Below, in pieces: positions 1-5,232 of a stretch of 5,667 nucleotides of DNA. This DNA comes from an uncultured Burkholderiales bacterium. GTDB lineage: Bacteria > Pseudomonadota > Gammaproteobacteria > Burkholderiales > Burkholderiaceae_C. How positions within the stretch are numbered: position 1 is the stretch's first letter; each line of letters begins with the position of its first letter. Both the position numbers and the translations under genes were made by a program. The notes beneath the pieces are model-generated. The model was not told the DNA's origin, made no database searches, and saw nothing but the letters and a program-made list of their open reading frames with translations. The stretch spans positions 1 through 5,667 of the forward strand of contig CAIODE010000267.1 of NCBI GenBank assembly GCA_903856875.1. Direction: 5' to 3'.

Positions 1-14
1 CCAAGTTATTTCAC

Positions 15-29
15 GCACCCTTTTGGACC
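15..29 (+). promoter_or_regulatory. Candidate NtrC enhancer site, distal
   Basis: The sequence GCACC-CTTTT-GGACC has the layout of an NtrC (NRI) dyad, GCACC-N5-GGTGC. The left half is exact, the spacing is exact, and the right half matches at 3 of 5 positions. Its centre lies about 146 bases upstream of the start predicted for the sigma-54 promoter at 142-157, a usual distance for an enhancer. One weak half-site means this is suggestive only; the neighbouring sigma-54 signature is what raises it above noise. Confidence 0.35.
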
Positions 30-44
30 TTCTGAGATAATTTA

Positions 45-59
45 AAGTCGTTTTGGTGC
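45..59 (+). promoter_or_regulatory. Candidate NtrC enhancer site, proximal (half-site)
   Basis: The right half GGTGC (55-59) is a perfect NtrC half-site, but the left half (AAGTC) matches poorly. The centre is exactly 30 bases, about three helical turns, from the centre of the distal candidate, and both share the core TTTTGG. Three-turn spacing of paired NtrC sites is what is known for the glnA enhancer. CGCACC (14-19) and GGTGCG (55-60) are also exact inverted copies. It could be chance. Confidence 0.28.
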
Positions 60-96
60 GGACAAGGGTTTTACCGAGGCTTAAAATAGCTCGAAT

Positions 97-104
97 TGTA
101 TACA
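97..104. promoter_or_regulatory. TGTATACA palindrome, possible operator
   Basis: This is a perfect 8-bp palindrome, TGTATACA, extending to TTGTATACAC (96-105), one base short of a 10-bp palindrome. Operators of the TTGTATACAA type are used by some GntR-family (FCD subgroup) regulators of catabolic and transport operons. It overlaps a second dyad, CACTTT (103-108) / AAAGTG (116-121). It lies between the candidate enhancer and the sigma-54 promoter. No regulator gene is visible in the window, so the assignment is speculative. Confidence 0.22.
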
Positions 105-141
105 CTTTATAAAACAAAGTGCCTTTTCATGGGCTTCATAA

Positions 142-157
142 TGGCATCGATATTGCT
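142..157 (+). promoter_or_regulatory. Sigma-54 (RpoN) -24/-12 promoter
   Basis: The sequence reads TGGCAT-CGATA-TTGCT. Against the sigma-54 consensus TGGCACG-N4-TTGCW it keeps TGGCA and TTGCT with exact spacing and differs at two positions (C to T, G to C). The invariant GG is at 143-144 and GC at 155-156. Predicted transcription start is near A168, giving a leader of about 35 bases with the GGAG ribosome site (194-197) inside it. This suits the ABC operon starting at 203 and points to activation by an enhancer-binding protein, most likely NtrC given the nitrogen context. Confidence 0.62.
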
Positions 158-202
158 TAGACATTTGACAAATTCAATCTCATTTTTTAAATCGGAGCCC
201 CT

Positions 203-1237
203 ATGAAAAAACGTTTCCTCCTGAAGACCACGGCCGCATTGTTAGCGACTTGCGCTTTTGGCTTGGCACAAGCTCAAAATACACCCATTAAATTTCAACT
301 CGACTGGCGCTTTGAAGGCCCAGCTGCCCTGTTCCTCACACCTGTTGCAAAAGGCTATTTCAAAGATGCCAAGTTAGACGTCACCGTTGACGCTGGCAAT
401 GGTTCTGGTGGCGCCGTCACACGCGTTGCTTCTGGCAGTTACGACATTGGTTTTGCCGACTTGGCAGCCCTGATGGAATTCCACGCCAACAACCCCGAAG
501 CACCCAACAAGCCCGTAGCCATCATGATGGTCTACAACAACACGCCTGCATCTGTCATGGCGCTCAAAAAATCTGGCATCAAAACGCCAGCAGATTTGGC
601 AGGCAAGAAATTAGGCGCACCCGTTTTTGACGCTGGCCGCCGCGCTTTCCCCATCTTCCAAAAAGCCAACAACATTGGCAATGTGGCTTGGACCGCCATG
701 GACCCACCCCTGCGTGAAACCATGCTGGTTCGCGGCGACGTAGATGCCATCACAGGTTTCACATTCACTTCCTTGCTGAACATTGAAGCACGCGGCGTTA
801 AAGCCGATGAAGTGGTAGTCATGCAGTACCCAGACTTTGGCGTGAAAATGTATGGCAACGCCATCATTGCCTCACCCAAAATCATCAAAGAAAATCCAGC
901 TGCAGTTAAAGCCTTCTTGGCCGCTTTCACCAAGGGCGCTAAGGATGTCATTAACAACCCTGCCGCGGTGATTGCAGATGTCAAAGCACGCGACGGCATC
1001 ATCAACGTAGAACTCGAAACACGCCGCTTGCAGTTGGCCATCGACACCGTCATCAACAGCGCTTCTGCACGTGAAGAAGGTTTTGGTCAAATCAAAGGTC
1101 CTCGCTTGTCCCTTATGGCTTCACAAGTGTCCGATGCGTTCAACACCAAAACACGCGTGAAGTCTGATGAGATTTGGAATGGCTCATTCTTGCCAAGCGC
1201 CAAAGAACTCGACATCTTGCCAAAACCTAAAAAGTAA
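203..1237 (+). CDS. ABC transporter periplasmic substrate-binding protein, NMT1/THI5-like (NitT/TauT family)
   Basis: This is the solute receptor of a three-gene importer; it should bind its ligand in the periplasm and deliver it to the permease encoded downstream. The 344-residue product starts with a signal peptide: basic MKKRF, a hydrophobic stretch to about residue 21, and likely cleavage after AQA at 24. The K-R pair before the hydrophobic part is only weakly Tat-like, so I favour Sec. The mature part has NMT1/THI5 hallmarks: FQLDW (31-35), KGYF, the glycine-rich GNGSGG followed by VASGSYDIGFAD, and later RGDVDA and YGN. Length is normal. The ATG has GGAG five bases upstream. Relatives carry nitrate, alkanesulfonates, pyrimidine precursors, riboflavin or similar compounds, so the ligand cannot be named. 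The sigma-54 promoter and ureD downstream suggest a nitrogen-containing ligand (inference). Confidence 0.9.
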   Translation: MKKRFLLKTTAALLATCAFGLAQAQNTPIKFQLDWRFEGPAALFLTPVAKGYFKDAKLDVTVDAGNGSGGAVTRVASGSYDIGFADLAALMEFHANNPEAPNKPVAIMMVYNNTPASVMALKKSGIKTPADLAGKKLGAPVFDAGRRAFPIFQKANNIGNVAWTAMDPPLRETMLVRGDVDAITGFTFTSLLNIEARGVKADEVVVMQYPDFGVKMYGNAIIASPKIIKENPAAVKAFLAAFTKGAKDVINNPAAVIADVKARDGIINVELETRRLQLAIDTVINSASAREEGFGQIKGPRLSLMASQVSDAFNTKTRVKSDEIWNGSFLPSAKELDILPKPKK

Positions 1238-1256
1238 TTGATCAAGGCAGCCTGTT

Positions 1257-2075
1257 TTGACCACTGCAAATTTCGTTGATTTCCAAAATGTCTGGTTAGC
1301 CTACAACGAAGAGTTGCTAGCGCAAAACCACTACGCAGTTGAAGACATCAACTTGCAAGTCAAGCAGGGCGAGTTCATTGCCATTGTGGGTCCTTCTGGC
1401 TGCGGCAAGTCCACCTTCATGAAGCTGACCACTGGACTCAAACGTCCCAGCAAAGGTCAAATTTTTGTTGATGGCCAACCCGTCACAGGTCCTTTGAAAA
1501 TCAGTGGCATGGCATTCCAAGCACCTTCCTTGCTGCCATGGCGCACCACGCTTGACAACGTTTTGTTACCGCTTGAAATTGTCGAGCCCTTTCGCACCCA
1601 GTTTAAGCAACGCAAAGGAGAGTTTGCCGAACGTGCTCGCAAGCTTTTAAGAACGGTGGGCTTGGGCGGCTACGAAGACAAATTTCCTTGGCAACTGTCT
1701 GGCGGCATGCAACAGCGCGCCAGCATTTGCCGCGCGCTCATTCATGAACCCAAAATGTTGTTGCTTGACGAGCCCTTTGGCGCCCTCGACGCCTTTACCA
1801 GAGAAGAGCTCTGGTGCATTTTGCGCGACCTTTGGACCGAACAAAAATTCAATGTCATTTTGGTCACACACGATTTGCGTGAATCGGTTTTCTTGGCCGA
1901 TACGGTGTATGTCATGAGCAAGAGCCCAGGCAGGTTTGTAGTGAAAAAAGAAATTAACTTACCACGTCCTCGCGATTTGGAAGTCACTTACACGCCCGAA
2001 TTCACCAACATCGTTCACGAATTGCGCGGCCACATTGGCGCCATCCGCCAAGCTGGCGCTGTCATCAATCAATAA
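1257..2075 (+). CDS. ABC transporter ATP-binding protein, NitT/TauT type (SsuB/TauB-like)
   Basis: This is the cytoplasmic ATPase that powers the importer. All motifs of a working nucleotide-binding domain are present in the 272 residues: Walker A GPSGCGKST (45-53), Q-loop Q88, signature LSGGMQQR (147-154), Walker B with catalytic E172 in LLLDEPFGALD (168-178), and H-loop H205 in VTHD. The C-terminal stretch with LPRPRD (235-240) is typical of SsuB/TauB relatives. The start is TTG at 1257, with AAGG at 1244-1247 as ribosome site. No in-frame ATG occurs before the conserved N-terminal beta strand. It begins 19 bases after the binding-protein stop, so it is in the same operon. The weak start codon may lower its yield relative to the receptor (inference). 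Confidence 0.92.
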   Translation: MTTANFVDFQNVWLAYNEELLAQNHYAVEDINLQVKQGEFIAIVGPSGCGKSTFMKLTTGLKRPSKGQIFVDGQPVTGPLKISGMAFQAPSLLPWRTTLDNVLLPLEIVEPFRTQFKQRKGEFAERARKLLRTVGLGGYEDKFPWQLSGGMQQRASICRALIHEPKMLLLDEPFGALDAFTREELWCILRDLWTEQKFNVILVTHDLRESVFLADTVYVMSKSPGRFVVKKEINLPRPRDLEVTYTPEFTNIVHELRGHIGAIRQAGAVINQ

Positions 2076-2087
2076 GCAGGTGATGTT

Positions 2088-2855
2088 GTGAATAAGAAAA
2101 CACTTGAAGCAAGCGCACCTTGGATTTTGTTGGTGCTCACGCTTGTGATCTGGCAAGCCATCTGCAGCATTTTCAAAGTTTCAGAATTCATTTTCCCCAG
2201 CCCGTATCGCATCGCACAACAAACTGTTGAATTCAGTGGTGTGATTGCAGCGCATGCATGGCGCACTTACTGGGTCACCATGGCCGGTTTTGGCATTGCC
2301 ATTGTGGTGGGCGTACTGCTTGGCTTTGTCATTGGCAGTTCGCGCTTGGCATACGCCGCCGTCTACCCCCTCATGACGGCCTTCAATGCCCTGCCCAAAG
2401 CCGCCTTTGTGCCCATCTTGGTGGTGTGGTTTGGCATCGGCATTGGCCCTGCCATTCTCACTGCCTTCCTAATTAGCTTCTTCCCCATCATGGTCAACAT
2501 TGCCACAGGCTTGGCCACGCTTGAACCCGAGCTTGAAGACGTTTTGCGTGTTCTTGGCGCCAAACGTTGGGATGTCTTGGTCAAAGTGGGGCTGCCACGC
2601 TCTATGCCTTATTTCTTTGGTTCACTCAAAGTGGCCATCACCTTGGCATTTGTGGGCACCACCGTGTCCGAGATGACAGCGGCCAATGAGGGCATCGGGT
2701 ATTTACTGATATCAGCTGGCTCTGCCATGCAAATGGGACTTGCCTTCTCTGGTTTGGTCGTTGTTGGCGCCATGGCCATGGTGATGTACGAGCTTTTTAG
2801 CTACATTGAAAAGCACACCACAGGCTGGGCGCATCGCAGTACAAACAACGAATAA
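2088..2855 (+). CDS. ABC transporter permease, NitT/TauT type (SsuC/TauC-like)
   Basis: This is the inner-membrane channel subunit, expected to work as a homodimer with two ATPases. The 255 residues show about six hydrophobic segments (near 11-30, 62-84, 87-105, 108-138, 178-198, 218-240). The segment NALPKAAFVPILVVWFGIG (100-118) is characteristic of this subfamily. The EAA coupling loop, which docks on the ATPase, is at about 149-170 with its conserved glycine (G157) and the closing LP (169-170). The start is GTG at 2088, chosen because AGGTGAT (2078-2084) is an unusually full match to the 16S tail. It lies 12 bases after the ATPase stop. The ATG at 2083 is out of frame and meets TGA after two codons. 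It is the last gene of the transport operon. Confidence 0.92.
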   Translation: MNKKTLEASAPWILLVLTLVIWQAICSIFKVSEFIFPSPYRIAQQTVEFSGVIAAHAWRTYWVTMAGFGIAIVVGVLLGFVIGSSRLAYAAVYPLMTAFNALPKAAFVPILVVWFGIGIGPAILTAFLISFFPIMVNIATGLATLEPELEDVLRVLGAKRWDVLVKVGLPRSMPYFFGSLKVAITLAFVGTTVSEMTAANEGIGYLLISAGSAMQMGLAFSGLVVVGAMAMVMYELFSYIEKHTTGWAHRSTNNE

Positions 2856-2885
2856 TCTTTCGTTTCAAGAAACATTCATGACAAT

Positions 2886-2912
2886 GGCTCTAAAGGCTTG
2901 ACCTTTCGAGCC
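2886..2912 (+). terminator. Hairpin after ABC operon, weak terminator candidate
   Basis: GGCTC-T-AAAGG (2886-2896), loop CTTGA, and CCTTT-C-GAGCC (2902-2912) form two perfect 5-bp stems separated by one mismatch, starting 30 bases past the permease stop. The position suits a transcription end for the ABC operon, but no run of T follows, so intrinsic termination would be inefficient. It may instead protect the mRNA end or only attenuate read-through into the next gene. Confidence 0.4.
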
Positions 2913-2925
2913 GATTCCTTACGAT
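2898..2925 (+). promoter_or_regulatory. Possible sigma-70 promoter for the channel/urease group
   Basis: TTGACC (2898-2903, 5 of 6 to TTGACA) is separated by 16 bases from TACGAT (2920-2925, 4 of 6 to TATAAT). Transcription would start near 2932, about 56 bases before the ATG at 2988. The -35 box lies inside the loop and right arm of the hairpin at 2886-2912. A small dyad, CCCAT-GT-ATGGG (2929-2940), covers the predicted start and could be an operator. Spacing and matches are moderate only. Confidence 0.35.
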
Positions 2926-2987
2926 GCACCCATGTATGGGCTGACCCTCATCAATTCATTTCCAAAGCAATTCGTGGAGCTCTCTCA

Positions 2988-3581
2988 ATGACAGAAAACG
3001 TTCATCACTCTGAATCAGAGGCAGAACACCCAGACACCGCTCTCGTTGAATCGAAAGTGAATTCTGGCTTGCCTAATTTCTTCGATATTTTATTTTTGAT
3101 CTTCCTTGCGGGCATGCTGGCCATGGTCGCTTGGGTGGGTGTTCTTTCTCATGAAGAGGGCATCAAAAATGAAGTCACCAAACAAAACGGTGAGGCCTGG
3201 GTCAAGTGGATGAAAGAAAACAGCGAAGCTCGCACCAAAGACGACTTCGAAATTGAGGCTTGCTCTGCAAGTACCACAGAACGAAAGCGTTGGGGAGAAT
3301 GCTTCAATGCATTGTCAGAGTCGGAAAAAACGCTGAAAAACCTGACCAATCCTTTTTCGAAAGAGCCTGTTAAATTTGTTGCCAAGTGCGACCCCAAAGA
3401 TCACGAATCTGTTGGCGGTATTTTTCTAGAAAAGTTGGTGCCGACACCTGCAGGTTCAGCCATTCCGCTTGTGGCCTCGCAGCTGGTTGATATCGATCCC
3501 ATCGATACCAAGCTGGCTTTGAGAGTAACTGTTTGCGACAAAGGTGGCTATGCCATCAGAGTCGAAGAATTTGAATTTTGA
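2988..3581 (+). CDS. Unrecognised single-TM protein with four exported cysteines; candidate channel partner
   Basis: I do not recognise a family. The 197-residue product has an acidic, hydrophilic N-terminus (1-28), one strongly hydrophobic helix at about 31-53, and a soluble C-terminal domain of about 140 residues. That domain holds four cysteines (C92, C105, C134, C183) and no cysteine occurs elsewhere, consistent with two disulfides in the periplasm. This implies N-in/C-out topology, like a signal anchor. The stretch 56-115 is rich in charged residues and probably helical; the end looks like beta strands. I chose ATG 2988 because GTGGAG (2974-2979) is well placed. An in-frame TTG at 2898 would add 30 residues but has no good ribosome site and matches a -35 box. 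Its stop is 11 bases before the channel ATG, so coexpression and a structural link with the channel are plausible (inference). Confidence 0.8.
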   Translation: MTENVHHSESEAEHPDTALVESKVNSGLPNFFDILFLIFLAGMLAMVAWVGVLSHEEGIKNEVTKQNGEAWVKWMKENSEARTKDDFEIEACSASTTERKRWGECFNALSESEKTLKNLTNPFSKEPVKFVAKCDPKDHESVGGIFLEKLVPTPAGSAIPLVASQLVDIDPIDTKLALRVTVCDKGGYAIRVEEFEF

Positions 3582-3592
3582 GAGCTACTGAT

Positions 3593-5227
3593 ATGCAAGC
3601 AAATGACCTAGAAGCCCAACTTTTGAGCCAACAAGAGGCTCAGATTTCAAGCGATTTACCTTTTCGCGAATGGATGTATGCGTGGCTGTTAAATCCACAC
3701 ATTGAAGGCAATTATCAAAAAACCATTGACAGGTGGATTGGCATTTTGATTGTGGCCAATTTGTTCGCACTCATGTTCGAACAAGTTCCCGCCATCTTTG
3801 AAGCTTATGAGAAATGGTTCCATTTCTTTGATTTGGTTTCGGTCGTGGTTTTCTCTATTGAATATGTGGTCCGCTTTTATCTAGCGCCTGAGGACGAGGA
3901 GTTTAAGAAGCACCGATTTGCCAGAGGCAAATACGTCACAAGCCCATTTGCCATCATTGATTTGGTCGCTATTTTGCCCTTCTTCTTGCAATCATTTATT
4001 TCAATTGATTTGCGATTTTTGCGATCTTTGCGTTTGCTTCGAATTCTGAAACTTTTTCGAGTTTTAATTCCCGCCTACAAAGAATTTGTATTGGCCAACA
4101 AAGGCAGAACTTTCCGTCAAAAAGTACATGCGCTTGTATTCCCAAGCGAATACGGTGGCTCCTTGCATACGCTGTATGACACCTTCATTGTGATCTGGGT
4201 CATTGTTTCGGTACTGGCCGTGATCTTAGAGTCAGTGCAAAGCATTCACTACTTACTCAACTTGGAGTTCTTGATTTTGGATGCCATCGCGGTGTCCATC
4301 TTCACCATTGAGTACTGCTTGCGACTTTACTGTTGCGTGGAAGAACCCGGCTATCAAAAAGCAGTAACGGGTCGACTCAAACTGGCCAAATCAACCTCCG
4401 CCATCATTGACTTGCTGGCCATTGCGCCCTTCTTCTTAGAAGTGTTTTTGCATCACTTGTTTGACTTGCGATTCATGCGGGTCTTCCGCTTGTTGCGTCT
4501 GCTCAAATTAACCAGGTACACAGGCGCTACCCAATCGCTCTCCAAAGTGATTGTTCGGGAATGGCCAGTGATGGCCGCCTCAGCCTTCATCATGTTGTTG
4601 CTGGTGGTCATGACAGCCAGCTTGGGCTATTTGTTTGAACATGAAGCTCAGCCCGACAAATTTGAAAATATTCCGCAAGCCATTTACTGGGCTGTGATTA
4701 CCTTGGCTTCTGTGGGCTATGGCGACATCTCACCCGTGACGCCTGCGGGCCGGGCAATGACCATTGTGTTGGCCTTGATCGGTATCGGTATTTTTGCCAT
4801 CCCTGCTGCTCTTTTGTCTTCCGCCTTCAGCGATCAGCTCAAAATGGACCGAGAGGCTTTGGTCAATAAACTCTATGAAATGCTATCTGATGGTGTCATT
4901 GATGAGGAAGAAGCCATCTACATCAAAGCAGAATCTAAGCGATTGCATTTGAGCGATGACGAGGTTAAAACGCTTATCCAAAAAGCAAAGCGCGAGCGCG
5001 AGCTCATGGACGATGTTTCAATTCTGCCTTTGCACAAAATAGCCAGCAATACAGACCACACCATTGAACATTACAAACATTTATTGGGACAGGTCAGACA
5101 ACTCAGCTTGCTAACGGATCAAGAAAAGTTTCAAGCTGCAGTAGACAATTCCGAGCGATTGACCGAAACAGACAAAAAACTTTGGACCCTGATCGGACTT
5201 CAACAATCATCCTCTGAAAATCACTAG
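3593..5227 (+). CDS. Tandem voltage-sensor K+-type ion channel (VSD-VSD-pore)
   Basis: This is an inner-membrane cation channel of 544 residues. Sensor 1 has S1 about 46-66, S2 about 75-97 (E90, R94), S3 about 117-135 (D123) and S4 139-157 with R141, R144, R147, R150, K153, R156. A hydrophilic linker (160-193) without a pore follows. Sensor 2 repeats the plan: S1 about 195-215, S2 about 223-247 (E240, R244), S3 about 267-285 (D273), S4 with R293, R296, R299, R302, K305, R308. Then come S5 (about 325-348), pore helix, filter TLASVGYGD (370-378) and S6 (about 386-410) with a GIGIF hinge and IPAALL. That gives ten membrane segments. The tail (413-544) is helical and acidic. The GYG filter predicts K+ selectivity. 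I prefer ATG 3593, with GAGAG eight bases upstream; a TTG at 3578 would overlap the upstream stop and add five residues. ureD follows after 5 bases. Confidence 0.88.
   Translation: MQANDLEAQLLSQQEAQISSDLPFREWMYAWLLNPHIEGNYQKTIDRWIGILIVANLFALMFEQVPAIFEAYEKWFHFFDLVSVVVFSIEYVVRFYLAPEDEEFKKHRFARGKYVTSPFAIIDLVAILPFFLQSFISIDLRFLRSLRLLRILKLFRVLIPAYKEFVLANKGRTFRQKVHALVFPSEYGGSLHTLYDTFIVIWVIVSVLAVILESVQSIHYLLNLEFLILDAIAVSIFTIEYCLRLYCCVEEPGYQKAVTGRLKLAKSTSAIIDLLAIAPFFLEVFLHHLFDLRFMRVFRLLRLLKLTRYTGATQSLSKVIVREWPVMAASAFIMLLLVVMTASLGYLFEHEAQPDKFENIPQAIYWAVITLASVGYGDISPVTPAGRAMTIVLALIGIGIFAIPAALLSSAFSDQLKMDREALVNKLYEMLSDGVIDEEEAIYIKAESKRLHLSDDEVKTLIQKAKRERELMDDVSILPLHKIASNTDHTIEHYKHLLGQVRQLSLLTDQEKFQAAVDNSERLTETDKKLWTLIGLQQSSSENH
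3950..3987 (+). repeat. Intragenic duplication, copy 1 (S3 of sensor 1)
   Basis: This is the best-conserved DNA stretch of the duplicated voltage sensor. Compared with 4400-4437, 450 bases (150 codons) downstream, 32 of 38 bases agree by hand alignment, including exact 11-base and 12-base ends. Both copies encode AIIDL-AI-PFF. The repeat is visible because of protein conservation and is probably an old duplication rather than an active repeat. Confidence 0.7.
4400..4437 (+). repeat. Intragenic duplication, copy 2 (S3 of sensor 2)
   Basis: This is the second copy of the stretch at 3950-3987, with the same reading frame and an in-frame offset of 150 codons. The offset becomes 152 residues at S4 (D139 against D291), so two residues were inserted or lost in the S3-S4 link. 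Confidence 0.7.
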
Positions 5228-5232
5228 TCCTT

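Noticed and set aside
165..192. Sigma-70-like promoter TTGACA (165-170) with TTAAAT (187-192) ahead of the binding-protein gene
   Set aside because: The -35 box is perfect, but transcription would begin near 199, after the GGAG ribosome site and only a few bases before the ATG. The sigma-54 match gives a workable leader instead.
1..202. A divergent gene or small ORF in the upstream region
   Set aside because: The - strand ATGs opposite CAT at 126-147 reach stop codons within about 11 codons, and no + strand frame here has a convincing ribosome site before 203.
532..1056. 174-residue open frame on the - strand inside the binding-protein gene
   Set aside because: It lies fully antisense to a well-supported gene, has no family signature or ribosome site, and its composition mirrors the codon pattern of the + strand gene.
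2258..2476. 72-residue + strand open frame inside the permease
   Set aside because: It is an out-of-frame shadow rich in His, Trp and Cys, as expected from a shifted reading of hydrophobic codons.
2898..2987. TTG at 2898 as start of the four-cysteine protein
   Set aside because: Its only upstream purine run (AAAGG, 2892-2896) is one base from the codon, far too close. The extra 30 residues precede a well-placed GTGGAG and ATG at 2988, and the TTG fits a -35 box.
3578..3592. TTG at 3578 as the channel start
   Set aside because: The TTGA overlap with the upstream stop is a known coupling arrangement, so it is not excluded. However, ATG 3593 has GAGAG eight bases upstream, and the five added residues show nothing conserved.
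3593..5227. Two-pore channel (TPC-like) or fusion of two channels
   Set aside because: There is no S5, pore helix or filter between the two sensors; only one GYG filter exists.
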